Shown here piece by piece: positions 8,251 to 15,907 of a DNA stretch of 64,000 nt (its first letter is position 1; every line of letters begins with the position of its first letter). A program made the translations under genes and the position numbers. A model generated the notes under the pieces. That model was given only the letters and a program-made list of their open reading frames with translations, ran no database searches and was not told the origin of the DNA. Source of the DNA: Parahaliea mediterranea (GTDB lineage Bacteria > Pseudomonadota > Gammaproteobacteria > Pseudomonadales > Halieaceae). Where the stretch lies: the NCBI RefSeq assembly GCF_017255185.1, contig NZ_JAFKCZ010000001.1:434001-498000 (forward strand), written 5' to 3'.

Positions 8251-9033
8251 TTAGGGAAAGGACCAGTTATCATGCTCGATGCGAAAAATGCGTATGGGGG
8301 CGTCGGGCTGGTCGGGGTCGGCTCGCAGTCGGAAGATCGCAGTGTGGTGATGGCCGAAGTTCACAATTTCCACGTTCAAGCTAATCATCCCGCGAAACAT
8401 CGCTTGACCGGGGTCTGGAACCGGCTCGCCGTAGCTTCCAGAAAAATTCTGGACGCCAAATACTGGATCAGCCTGAGGCGGCTGCGCTTGCATCGATTGT
8501 ACAACGTCAGCCGAAAAGTAGTTCAATGCATTGGCTGGGTCGAGCGGATGAGAGTCGACATTCGCAGCGGAACCCGCGTTCTTGTAGAGCGCACGCACCA
8601 GCAGCACTGCATCGGCAATCATGGCATCGCTTCCAGCCGGTGCCGAAGTCTGCGCTGTTTCGTATGCATCGCCCACCAGGTAGCGTTGTGGCACCCAGCC
8701 GGCCCTGGACAGATCCGCCGAACGCATCAGGCACCAACGCTCGGGAATCGCGTCAAACTGCGCCTGCGTCAACTTCTCGTATGTCGCCCCTGTCAGGAGA
8801 GGAACACAGGTGACTTGCTGCAAGCCCCGCTCATCGGCTTCGAAAGCATCGATGACAGGATAATAGTTCGTGCCGGGCCCGATCCGGGCGTTGAGCACCT
8901 CTCCCGGAGCGATATTGTGAACCCGCCAGGTATCGGGTCCATAACCATCGATCTCGGCATGACTGACGGCCGAGAAACAGGACAGGAGCAGCGCTGACAG
9001 ACTGACTCCGAAACCGTGGGCTCTTATTGTCAG
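8251..9033 (-). CDS. Exported SH3-domain protein (apparent CTG start)
   Basis: An envelope protein of about 260 residues with a bacterial SH3-like segment near residues 40-110 (LNARIGPGTNYYPVIDAF through RAGWVPQRYLVG). The C-terminal half is unassigned. In-frame sequence upstream of the first GTG (8896-8898) encodes a clear signal peptide (VSLSALLLSCFSAVSHA followed by EIDGYG), so the GTG is too late. The only start with a ribosome-binding site is CTG at 9031-9033, nine bases after GAGGAA, just behind the TAA of the preceding lipoprotein gene. No ATG, GTG or TTG exists in that part. Either this is a rare CTG start with coupled translation, or the gene is slightly decayed. Confidence 0.55.
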   Translation of the reverse strand: MTIRAHGFGVSLSALLLSCFSAVSHAEIDGYGPDTWRVHNIAPGEVLNARIGPGTNYYPVIDAFEADERGLQQVTCVPLLTGATYEKLTQAQFDAIPERWCLMRSADLSRAGWVPQRYLVGDAYETAQTSAPAGSDAMIADAVLLVRALYKNAGSAANVDSHPLDPANALNYFSADVVQSMQAQPPQADPVFGVQNFSGSYGEPVPDPGQAMFRGMISLNVEIVNFGHHHTAIFRLRADPDQPDAPIRIFRIEHDNWSFP

Positions 9034-9039
9034 GACTTT

Positions 9040-9387
9040 TTATTCCTCAGCGGATTCGCATCTATTCAACGCAGCCCTGGTGACAGAGAGCGGGATATTC
9101 ACCTTGGTACCGAAACTTGGGTGATCCTTCAAAATCGGATCAGCCCTGGGATACTCCCGCTGCCTGGCAAAGGTATTGATAGCATATTCGGTGCCATCGT
9201 GTACAAACAAGGCCAGTTTCTCACCATTGTCCACGATGCACTTGAACTCTCCTGTGTTGACGGTGAAAGGCCAGTTCTCCCCAAACTCGCCAGCCAGGTC
9301 AGTCGGGGGCCCACCAGTTGAATCGCTACAGGAGGACAGCAACGATAGTGAGGAGGCAAAAATAAACGAAAATTTCCCGATACTCAT
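9040..9387 (-). CDS. Small predicted lipoprotein, unknown function
   Basis: A 115-residue protein with signal peptide and lipobox (MSIGKFSFIFASSLSLLSSC, Cys about residue 20). The following SDSTGG suggests outer-membrane retention. The mature part has a FKCIVDNGEKLALFVHDGTE stretch with no family that I recognise. It lies six bases upstream of the SH3-domain gene, whose ribosome-binding site is in its last codons, so the two form one operon. Confidence 0.65.
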   Translation of the reverse strand: MSIGKFSFIFASSLSLLSSCSDSTGGPPTDLAGEFGENWPFTVNTGEFKCIVDNGEKLALFVHDGTEYAINTFARQREYPRADPILKDHPSFGTKVNIPLSVTRAALNRCESAEE

Positions 9388-9724
9388 GTCATCGCCCCTG
9401 ATTTACAGTTCTTTTCTGTGGAGTTCTGTAACACCAAGCATGGTAAACATGGCTTGGCACATTAACGTCGCAGTTAACTCGGCGTCTGTGTTCTGCCAAG
9501 ATATCCTGGCCACCATCGACTGGGAATAGTGCAAATGCCCTACAGGGAACAATAAACGGGGTGTTCATACACGGAGCGCCGTAGACCAGGCAGGGGCACA
9601 CTCGGTAGGCACCCTACGAAATGACGATTCAAACTGAGCCACTACCGGACAAGGCCAGGACTTCACCGCGCGATACGCCGGCGTGTATACTCGCGGCACT
9701 CTGCACCAGCCGCGGCGCGAAACG
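9388..9724. other. Intergenic stretch without a recognisable gene
   Basis: About 340 bases between the minus-strand lipoprotein and the plus-strand DUF2946-like gene. It should carry divergent promoters, but no convincing elements could be assigned. Short ORFs here lack ribosome-binding sites and resemble nothing. Confidence 0.4.
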
Positions 9725-10018
9725 ATGCCGGACATGCTGCAAGGCCTGACACAGTACGCACCCAAGCTGCGCCGCGGACTCGCGTTGCTGATCCTGCTCG
9801 GCTCGCAGGTACTGGAGGCGCAGCACGACCAGCTCGGCGAGGACCGCGCCGCCGACTGCCCGCTGTGCCAGTTCTCCAGCCAGAGCGCCGCCCTGGTCCA
9901 GGCGGCGCTACCGCCCATCCTCATTGCCCACAGCCCGGTGGCCGCCCCAGTGGCCCGCGCCGCATGCGGCAACGCCACCTTCATCCACCTCGCCCGGGGA
10001 CCGCCCGCCGTCGCCTGA
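9725..10018 (+). CDS. DUF2946-like small protein with CPLC motif
   Basis: A 97-residue protein: a hydrophobic helix (RRGLALLILLGSQVLEAQH), then a CPLCQ motif and a second hydrophobic, Ala/Pro-rich segment. This is the layout of DUF2946-type proteins, which usually sit beside TonB-dependent copper or metal receptors and are thought to help metal handling. The sequence immediately downstream is the start of a TonB-dependent receptor, which fits. The start at 9725 is chosen because the upstream residues of the frame are non-hydrophobic; a second ATG lies at 9734. Confidence 0.6.
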   Translation: MPDMLQGLTQYAPKLRRGLALLILLGSQVLEAQHDQLGEDRAADCPLCQFSSQSAALVQAALPPILIAHSPVAAPVARAACGNATFIHLARGPPAVA

Positions 10019-10053
10019 ATCACGCAAGCCCCCAACTGCATTCAGTAGACAAC

Positions 10054-10215
10054 ATGAAACGCTATTTGCTGATCGCCGCGGCAAGTGCCGCCGGTGCTGC
10101 GTCGGCTGAACCCGTGCCCATGGAACATGTGCTGGTTTCGGTCCCCATTCACAAAAGAGAAGCGGAAACCGCCCTGCCGGTCACCGGCGGGAGCAGATTA
10201 CCGCCGTCTATTTAG
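10054..10215 (+). pseudogene. Truncated TonB-dependent receptor, N-terminal fragment
   Basis: A 53-codon fragment: signal peptide MKRYLLIAAASAAGAASAEP, then MEHVLVSVPIHKREAETALPVT, the usual start of a TonB-dependent receptor where the TonB box and plug domain begin. After PVT, where receptors continue with a plug strand (V-L-x-G-x-E-L), the frame changes to GGSRLPPSI and stops. More than 90 percent of a receptor is missing. The preceding DUF2946-like gene keeps the arrangement of a metal-receptor operon whose receptor was deleted. Confidence 0.65.
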
Positions 10216-10226
10216 GGTCGCTAGCC

Positions 10227-10418
10227 ATGCAGATCCAACCCCGCCTGATCCGGCTCCGTGATGCCCCGGTGCTCCTGGGTCACAAAAACGGCCAGATCAC
10301 AACGCATTATTCCGCCACTGAAATCGGAGAATTGATAGCGGCGGTGGAAAAAGTGAGCTGGTCGGGTAGCTCGGCACCGACTCGCGGCTTTTGGGGTATA
10401 GGAAGTGCTTTGGCGTGA
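10227..10418 (+). pseudogene. C-terminal remnant of a tyrosine recombinase (phage integrase)
   Basis: The frame reads VLLGHKNGQITTHYSATEIG followed by ELIAAVEKV. This matches the C-terminal active-site region of tyrosine integrases: L-L-G-H-K (catalytic His/Lys box), T-T-H-Y-S with the nucleophilic Tyr, then the terminal helix. The N-terminal and core domains are absent. It ends 29 bases from the 3' end of tRNA-Met, the usual attachment site for integrating elements, so it is probably the last trace of an integrated island. Confidence 0.7.
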
Positions 10419-10446
10419 TGCCAAGTGATGCTATTCAGGAGGGAGG

Positions 10447-10523
10447 TGGTAGCTACGGGTGGACTTGAACCACCGACCCCAGCATTATGAATGCTGTGCT
10501 CTAACCAGCTGAGCTACGTAGCC
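10447..10523 (-). tRNA. tRNA-Met (CAT), elongator
   Basis: A full cloverleaf on the minus strand: acceptor GGCTACG pairing with CGTAGCT (G-U at the first pair), D arm GCTC/GAGC, anticodon stem CAGCA/TGCTG with loop TTCATAA (anticodon CAT), T arm GGTGG TTCAAGT CCACC, and an encoded CCA. The 77-base length and G1-U72 pair fit an elongator tRNA-Met rather than initiator or Ile2, though CAT alone cannot exclude tRNA-Ile2. An integrase remnant abuts its 3' end. Confidence 0.93.
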
Positions 10524-10563
10524 ACATCGGTCAATGGGACCTCGTGGTCCCGAAGAGGCGCGC

Positions 10564-10592
10564 ATTTTGCCCATTTTGGGGGGGCAAGTCAA
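10564..10592 (-). promoter_or_regulatory. Predicted sigma70 promoter of tRNA-Met
   Basis: On the minus strand TTGACT (10592-10587) is separated by 17 bases from CAAAAT (10569-10564), followed by GCGCGCC, a GC-rich discriminator typical of stringently controlled stable-RNA promoters. Transcription would begin about 35 bases upstream of the tRNA 5' end. Confidence 0.55.
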
Positions 10593-10703
10593 GCGTCCCG
10601 AAGGCGCCTTTGGGAGGACGGGGGCGAACCAATTTTGCCGTGCGCGGTCACAGAAAGCCGCCCCGCTGGCCGCCAGGTATTACGCTGTGGCGTGGGCCGC
10701 GCG

Positions 10704-10719
10704 GCGCATTATAATGCGC
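10704..10719. promoter_or_regulatory. 16-bp perfect palindrome containing TATAAT
   Basis: GCGCATTATAATGCGC lies about 70 bases upstream of the channel gene start and includes a consensus -10 hexamer (10710-10715) readable on both strands. No good -35 is present at 17 bases. It may be a promoter overlapped by an operator. Confidence 0.4.
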
Positions 10720-10785
10720 GGTCGCCGGCTCCCCCGATTGGCATCGGCGGGTGCGGCTTGCACTAACCCGACGTAGAAACCCGAT

Positions 10786-11619
10786 ATGACAACGCTGAAC
10801 TCCCGGCAATGGCAGGGCCGATTCGAGCGCCTGCGATCCAACAAACTGTTCGAGATGGTGGTGGTATCCATCATTTTGCTGTCCGCCCTGGTGATCGGGG
10901 TGAAAACCTACGCCCTGCCCGAGACGGTTACCCAGGTCATCATAGCCCTGGACTGGGCCATCACGGTGTTTTTCCTGGTGGAGATCACCGTCCGCCTGCT
11001 GGCGGAGCCCGACAAGAAGCGCTTCTTCCGCAGCGGCTGGAACGTGTTCGACACCCTGATCGTGGTAGTCAGCCTGATTCCCATCGAGGACTCGGAGCTG
11101 GCCCTGGTGGGGCGCCTGGTGCGCATCTTCCGGGTGCTGCGGATGGTGTCGATCATCCCTGAGCTGCGTACGCTGTTGAACTCCCTGTTGGCGGCGCTGC
11201 CCAAGCTGGGCTACGTGTCGCTGATGATGTTCATCATCTTCTACATCTACGCCGCGGTGGGGACCACCTTCTTCGCCGATATCAACCCCGGTTTGTGGGG
11301 GGACATCAGCATCAGCATGCTGACGCTGTTCCGCATCATGACCTTCGAGGACTGGACCGACATCATGTACGAGACGATGGCGGTCTACGGCCTGAGTTGG
11401 GCCTTCTACCTCAGTTTTATCTTCCTCTCGGCCTTCGCCTTCCTCAATATGATTATCGGGATTGTGGTCAACGGGCTCGAGGAAGAACACCAGCGGCAGG
11501 CCCGCGCCGACGCCGAGGCGGCGGGCGAGCCGGATATCGCGACCCTGCAGGCCGAGATCGCGTCACTGAGGGAGCTGTTGGAAGAGCGCCTGCCGCCGGC
11601 CGAGCAGCGGGTGGCCTGA
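10786..11619 (+). CDS. Voltage-gated cation channel, bacterial NaChBac/Nav family
   Basis: A 277-residue six-helix subunit expected to form a homotetramer. S1-S3 span about residues 20-105. S4 reads LVGRLVRIFRVLRMVSIIPE, with gating arginines every third residue. S5 is LGYVSLMMFIIFYIYAAVGT, then the pore helix with filter TFEDWTD (11341-11361), S6 (YLSFIFLSAFAFLNMIIGIV) and a C-terminal coiled-coil-like tail (ATLQAEIASLRELLEER) as in BacNav channels. The filter differs from the common TLESWS and places acids where the engineered calcium channel CavAb has them, so calcium permeation is possible. ATG at 10786 has little ribosome-binding site. Confidence 0.9.
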   Translation: MTTLNSRQWQGRFERLRSNKLFEMVVVSIILLSALVIGVKTYALPETVTQVIIALDWAITVFFLVEITVRLLAEPDKKRFFRSGWNVFDTLIVVVSLIPIEDSELALVGRLVRIFRVLRMVSIIPELRTLLNSLLAALPKLGYVSLMMFIIFYIYAAVGTTFFADINPGLWGDISISMLTLFRIMTFEDWTDIMYETMAVYGLSWAFYLSFIFLSAFAFLNMIIGIVVNGLEEEHQRQARADAEAAGEPDIATLQAEIASLRELLEERLPPAEQRVA

Positions 11620-11654
11620 GTCGGCCACCCGCCCGTCGCCTGCGGCCTGGCGGC

Positions 11655-12284
11655 TCAGCCTGCCGCTGCCTGGGGGAGTGCGTCGTCCAGTGCGTTGGCC
11701 CGTGTTGCGGCCTCCCTGGCCTGGCAGCGCTCCACGTAGTTCACGAAGGCGGGGCGTGGCTCCAGGGTCTTGGTGACCTGCATTTCAAAAGCCAGGTAGC
11801 TGGCCAGTAGCAGGTCAGCCGCGGTGAAGCGGTCGCCACAGAGGTAGGATTCACCTGCCACGGCCCGCTCCAGGGTGTCGGCGGTGTCCCCGGTTTTTCC
11901 ACAGCCCACCGACGAGGCGTTGTCGTCGTCGATGCGCCAGTTGTAAGTCTTTGCGCTCATGGCTATCTCCACGGGCCCGGCAACAAAAAATAGCCAGCGG
12001 TAATAGCAGCCGCGCAGCGGGCTGTCCACTGCCGGCGCGAGCCCCTTGCCGGGGAACTGGTCGGCCAGGTAGGCACAGATCGCCGCCAGCTCGGTGATCA
12101 CCGTGTCGCCATGCACCAGTGCCGGGACCTTGCCCATCGGATTCAGTTGGAGGAATTCCGGGGATTTGATATTGCCGTCGAAGTCCATGACGCGGACCTC
12201 GTAGTCGGCGCCGACCTCTTCCAGCATCCAGCGCGCAATCCGTCCCCGGGATTGAGGGTGGGTGTAGAACGTCATCTGGGTCAT
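11655..12284 (-). CDS. Glutathione S-transferase family protein
   Basis: A 209-residue soluble protein with a thioredoxin-fold N-domain (MTFYTHPQSRGRIARWMLEE), the conserved cis-proline loop NPMGKVPALV and the glutathione-binding TELAAICAYLAD. An all-helical C-domain with FTAADLLLASYLAF follows. It likely conjugates or isomerises glutathione adducts; the substrate is not predictable. AAGGAGAT precedes the ATG at an ideal distance. It diverges from a WYL-domain regulator across a short spacer holding a perfect palindrome, so that regulator may control it. Confidence 0.88.
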   Translation of the reverse strand: MTQMTFYTHPQSRGRIARWMLEEVGADYEVRVMDFDGNIKSPEFLQLNPMGKVPALVHGDTVITELAAICAYLADQFPGKGLAPAVDSPLRGCYYRWLFFVAGPVEIAMSAKTYNWRIDDDNASSVGCGKTGDTADTLERAVAGESYLCGDRFTAADLLLASYLAFEMQVTKTLEPRPAFVNYVERCQAREAATRANALDDALPQAAAG

Positions 12285-12345
12285 GGATTGATCTCCTTCT
12301 AGGGTTTAGTGACGGGCCTTATCACCCGTTGGCGACAAGATACGG

Positions 12346-12360
12346 TCTAACTAGGTTAGA
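12346..12360. promoter_or_regulatory. Palindromic operator candidate in divergent spacer
   Basis: TCTAAC-TAG-GTTAGA, a perfect inverted repeat with 6-bp arms, lies between the GST gene (minus) and the WYL-type regulator (plus), 53 bases before the latter's ATG. Such spacing fits autoregulation and divergent control by a DeoR/YafY-like HTH protein. Confidence 0.5.
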
Positions 12361-12412
12361 ATCCGTCCTAATTAAGTGGATGATGGCTCGTTATTTGTAG
12401 GAGGGCGGCGCA

Positions 12413-13360
12413 ATGGCGGGGCCGACAATTCGGGTGCTGGCCCTGCTGGAGCTGCTGCAGAGCCATGGGCGCCTGTCCGGTGCGGAGCTGGCAGAACGCC
12501 TGGGGGTCGAGCGGCGCACGGTGCGTCGCTACATCCGGGTGCTGGAGGACCTGGGTATCCCGCTCACCGCGGAGCAGGGCCGCAATGGCGGCTATATGCT
12601 GGTGGCGGGCTACAAACTGCCGCCGATGATGTTCACCAACGAGGAGGTGCTGGCCATTGCGCTGGGCCTGCTGGCGGTGCGCGAGAGCGGGTTGCTGGAG
12701 GACGGGCCGGCGCTGGAAAGCGTGCAGGCCAAGCTGGAGCGGGTGATGCCTGCCGCGCTCAAGCACCGGGTGCGCTCGGTGCGTGAAAACACCCGGCTGG
12801 TGCTCGAGCGCGGCAGCGATCCGCGGCAGCGCGAGGTCCTGCTGGGGCTGACCGAGGCGGCGGAATCGCGGCGAACGGTGAGCATGGACTACACCTCGCG
12901 GCAGGGCGAGCGGATGCGGCGCGAGATCGATCCCTACGGCCTGGTATTCCGCTGGGGGCACTGGTACGTGAGCGGCTATTGCCACCTGCGCGAGGATTTG
13001 CGCTCGTTCCGGCTCGACCGCCTGGCGAATGTCGAACCGTTGCCGGGGCGCTTTGAGCGCCCGGCGGACTTCAACGCCGCCGAGCACCTGCAGGACAGCA
13101 TGCAAAAGGCCTGTCGCCAGTATGACGTGGAGGTGTGGCTGTATACGGACATGGCCTCCGCCAGCCGGCACCTGGGTAGTTCAGAGGCGGTGCTGCAGCA
13201 GGGGGAGGGCGGTTTGCTGTTGTCCACGCGCACCGACAGCTATAGCTGGTTTGCCTGGTGGCTGGCGCAGCTGCCCTGTGATTTCAGTGTAGTTTCCCCG
13301 GATGAGCTGAAAGCGGCGGTGCGCAAGCGCGGGGAGCGGCTGTTGCGCAGTTGCGGTTGA
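12413..13360 (+). CDS. YafY-like transcriptional regulator (HTH + WYL domain)
   Basis: A 315-residue regulator. The N-terminal winged HTH of DeoR type is plain (LLELLQSHGRLSGAELAERL, then VERRTVRRYIRVLEDLGIPL, and RNGGYML in the wing). The central to C-terminal part is a WYL ligand-binding domain (MDYTSRQGERMRREIDPYGL, HWYVSGYCHLREDLRSFRLD) with a WCX-type extension. WYL proteins sense nucleotides, ssDNA or small ligands. Start ATG with GGAGGGCGG upstream. It diverges from the GST gene; the palindrome at 12346-12360 is its likely operator. Confidence 0.88.
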   Translation: MAGPTIRVLALLELLQSHGRLSGAELAERLGVERRTVRRYIRVLEDLGIPLTAEQGRNGGYMLVAGYKLPPMMFTNEEVLAIALGLLAVRESGLLEDGPALESVQAKLERVMPAALKHRVRSVRENTRLVLERGSDPRQREVLLGLTEAAESRRTVSMDYTSRQGERMRREIDPYGLVFRWGHWYVSGYCHLREDLRSFRLDRLANVEPLPGRFERPADFNAAEHLQDSMQKACRQYDVEVWLYTDMASASRHLGSSEAVLQQGEGGLLLSTRTDSYSWFAWWLAQLPCDFSVVSPDELKAAVRKRGERLLRSCG

Positions 13361-13363
13361 AAA

Positions 13364-13403
13364 GACCACCGGCGCCGCGCGGCAATGCGGCTGGCCGGTG
13401 GTC
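13364..13403 (-). terminator. Rho-independent terminator after ychF
   Basis: A 10-bp perfect stem (gaccaccggc / gccggtggtc) with a GC-rich 20-base loop. On the minus strand it is followed by TTTTC, 23 bases beyond the ychF stop. It can also act on the plus strand for the WYL regulator ending at 13360, though no T-run follows in that direction. Confidence 0.7.
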
Positions 13404-13425
13404 CTGATCGGGGGCGTTGAGAGCC

Positions 13426-14520
13426 TCAGACGTTAAAGCGGAAGTGGATGATATCCCCGTCCTGAACGATGTAGTCCTTGCCCTCCAGGCGCCAGCGGCC
13501 GGCATCCTTGGCGCCCTGCTCGCCGTTGTGGGCGATAAAGTCGTCGTAGGACACGACTTCGGCGCGGATGAAACCCTTCTGGAAATCGGTGTGGATCACA
13601 CCGGCGGCTTCCGGTGCGGTGGCGCCGACTTTCACGGTCCAGGCGCGCACTTCTTTCTCGCCGGCGGTAAAGTAGGTCTGCAGGTTGAGCAGCTGGTAGC
13701 CGGCGCGGATCACCCGGTCCAGGCCCGGCTCTTCCATGCCCAGGTCGTTGAGGAATTCCAGCCGCTCCTCGTCGTCGAGCTCGACGATTTCCGACTCCAG
13801 CTTGTTACAGATGGCCACCACCACCGCGCCCTCGGTCTCGGCGATCTCGCGCACCGTGTCCAGGTGTGCATTGCCCTCGAAGCCGTCTTCGTCGACGTTG
13901 GCGATGTACATGGTGGGCTTGGTGGTCAGTAGGTGCAGGGTTTTGACCAGGGCGCGCTCGTTGTCGTCCAGCTCGAGGGCGCGTACCGGCTGCGCCTCGT
14001 TCAGTTGCGGCAGCAGTTTGTTTTCCAGCAGGGCCTTCATTGCCACGGCTTCCTTGTCACCGCCCTTGGCGGTGCGGGTCACCTTCTGCAGTTGTTTTTC
14101 GCAACTCTCGAGGTCCGCCAGGGCCAGCTCGGTGTTGATCACCTCGATATCGGCCTTGGGGTCCACCTGGTTGGCCACGTGGATTACGTTGTCGTCATTG
14201 AAGCAGCGCACCACATGGGCGATGGCGTCGGTCTCGCGGATATTGGCCAGGAACTGGTTGCCCAGACCCTCGCCCTTGGAGGCGCCCGCCACCAGGCCGG
14301 CGATATCGACAAACTCCATGGTGGTGGCGATCTCCCGCTGCGGCTTGATGATCTCGGCGATCCTGCGCTGGCGCGGGTCGGGAATCGGCACCACGCCGGC
14401 GTTGGGCTCGATGGTGCAGAAGGGGAAGTTCTCGGCGTCAATGCCGGCCTTGGTCAGGGCGTTGAACAGTGTGGACTTGCCCACGTTGGGCAGGCCGACG
14501 ATTCCGCATTTAATACCCAT
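13426..14520 (-). CDS. ychF: Redox-regulated ATPase YchF (OLA1 family)
   Basis: A 364-residue TRAFAC-class P-loop protein that prefers ATP and binds ribosomes; it acts in translation and stress response. It has G1 [14 protein letters not shown] at residues 8-21, the switch region [20 protein letters not shown] and the altered G4 element that explains ATP preference. A C-terminal TGS domain follows ([36 protein letters not shown]). Length equals that of E. coli YchF (363). It is the last gene of prs-rplY-pth-ychF, followed by a terminator. Confidence 0.97.
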   Translation of the reverse strand: MGIKCGIVGLPNVGKSTLFNALTKAGIDAENFPFCTIEPNAGVVPIPDPRQRRIAEIIKPQREIATTMEFVDIAGLVAGASKGEGLGNQFLANIRETDAIAHVVRCFNDDNVIHVANQVDPKADIEVINTELALADLESCEKQLQKVTRTAKGGDKEAVAMKALLENKLLPQLNEAQPVRALELDDNERALVKTLHLLTTKPTMYIANVDEDGFEGNAHLDTVREIAETEGAVVVAICNKLESEIVELDDEERLEFLNDLGMEEPGLDRVIRAGYQLLNLQTYFTAGEKEVRAWTVKVGATAPEAAGVIHTDFQKGFIRAEVVSYDDFIAHNGEQGAKDAGRWRLEGKDYIVQDGDIIHFRFNV

Positions 14521-14562
14521 GTGCGATTCCTGTTTGTGTAGGGCCGGTCCCGGGCGCGGGCC

Positions 14563-15153
14563 TCAGGCGGCTTTGAAACTGTGTAGGCGGGTCATGGCCC
14601 GGGTGTTGTCGCCCTCCAGCAGCAGGGGCAGGGCGGCAATGGCCTCGTCAATGCTCTGGTCGATGCGCGAGCGGTCCTCCGCAGAGGGGCGGCCCAGCAC
14701 GTAGCCGGTGACTTTCGAGGCGTGCCCCGGGTGTCCGATGCCAATGCGCAGGCGGTGAAAATTCTTCTGGTTGCCCAGCGCGGGTACGATGTCGCGCAGG
14801 CCATTGTGACCGCCGTGGCCGCCGCCCTGCTTGAAGCGGGCCTGGCCGGCGGGAATATCCAGCTCGTCGTGGGCGATGAGGATTTCCTCGGGGGCGATCT
14901 TGTAAAAGCTTGCCAGTGCCGCCACGGACTGGCCGCTGCGGTTCATGTAGGTCGTGGGGATCAGCAGGCGCAGGTCGTGCCCCGCCAGGGTGGTGCGAGC
15001 GCTGAGGCCGAAAAATTTGCCTTCGCTCTGGAGCGTGGCGCCGCACTCGCGTGCCAGCGCCTCGACAAAATCGGCGCCCGCGTTGTGGCGTGTCCCCCGG
15101 TAGTCGCCGCCGGGGTTGCCAAGACCAACAATGAGTTTGATGGCTGCAGTCAA
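14563..15153 (-). CDS. pth: Peptidyl-tRNA hydrolase
   Basis: A 196-residue enzyme that recycles tRNA by cleaving the ester of peptidyl-tRNA released from stalled ribosomes. It has [20 protein letters not shown] with the catalytic His, [10 protein letters not shown] with the conserved Asn, and [20 protein letters not shown] with the catalytic Asp and the substrate-binding loop. Length matches bacterial Pth (194). It lies 26 bases downstream of rplY, as in many gammaproteobacteria. Confidence 0.97.
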   Translation of the reverse strand: MTAAIKLIVGLGNPGGDYRGTRHNAGADFVEALARECGATLQSEGKFFGLSARTTLAGHDLRLLIPTTYMNRSGQSVAALASFYKIAPEEILIAHDELDIPAGQARFKQGGGHGGHNGLRDIVPALGNQKNFHRLRIGIGHPGHASKVTGYVLGRPSAEDRSRIDQSIDEAIAALPLLLEGDNTRAMTRLHSFKAA

Positions 15154-15179
15154 CGCGAGTGCCGTTGGCGGCGAGGGGC

Positions 15180-15836
15180 TTAGTCCTCGCCGCCTTCCTC
15201 TTCTGCTCCGGGCGCTTCAGCGGCGGCTTCATCGCCAGCGTCGCTGCCGCCTTTCGGCGCGATAACCGACGCCACCGCCAGGTCGTGGTCCTCACCCAGG
15301 GCCAGGGCCACGGAGGTCACGCCTTCCGGCAGTTTGATGTCGGACAGGTGCACGATTCCGCCGGTTTCGACGTCGATCATGTCGACTTCGATGTACTCCG
15401 GAATCTGGGTCGGCAGGCACTGGACTTCGATATCGGTCGCCTGGTGCTGGATCATGCCGCCCTGAATCTTGACGCCCTTGCAGGTCTCTTCATTCAGGAA
15501 GTGGATGGGCACGTGTACCTTGATGGCGACCTTGTCGTCCACGCGCAGGAAATCGGCGTGCATGACTGCGTCGCGGGAGGGGTGGCGCTGCAGGTCCTTG
15601 AGAATGGCTTTCTCGGTGGTGCCGCCATCAACGTTGATGGTCAGTACGTGGGAGAAGAAGGCCTCGTTCTCCAGTGCCTTCTCCAGGTCCTTGCGGATCA
15701 GGGTCAGGGGCTGGGGATCTTTGTCGCCACCGTAGATGATGGCGGGAACCTGGCCGGCGTGACGACGCAGGCGGCGGCTCGCACCTTTCCCCATGTCCTC
15801 GCGCACTGCTGCGTTCAGTTCAAATTGGTCAGACAT
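15180..15836 (-). CDS. rplY: 50S ribosomal protein L25/Ctc (long form)
   Basis: A 218-residue 5S rRNA-binding protein of the long Ctc/TL5 type. The L25 domain occupies residues 1-95 ([34 protein letters not shown]). The C-terminal TL5 beta domain follows ([40 protein letters not shown]) and the end is acidic ([17 protein letters not shown]). E. coli L25 lacks the second domain. It is 71 bases downstream of prs. Confidence 0.96.
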   Translation of the reverse strand: MSDQFELNAAVREDMGKGASRRLRRHAGQVPAIIYGGDKDPQPLTLIRKDLEKALENEAFFSHVLTINVDGGTTEKAILKDLQRHPSRDAVMHADFLRVDDKVAIKVHVPIHFLNEETCKGVKIQGGMIQHQATDIEVQCLPTQIPEYIEVDMIDVETGGIVHLSDIKLPEGVTSVALALGEDHDLAVASVIAPKGGSDAGDEAAAEAPGAEEEGGED

Positions 15837-15907
15837 CGTCTGGACTCCTTTGATAACACTGCCTTGCTTGCGACCAGCGCGGCAGCGGGTTGGTAGTTGC
15901 GCCGAAC

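Noticed and set aside
10648-11490. Minus-strand ORF of 280 codons across the channel gene
   Set aside because: A shadow of the high-GC channel gene, rich in His/Gln/Asp from reversed codons.
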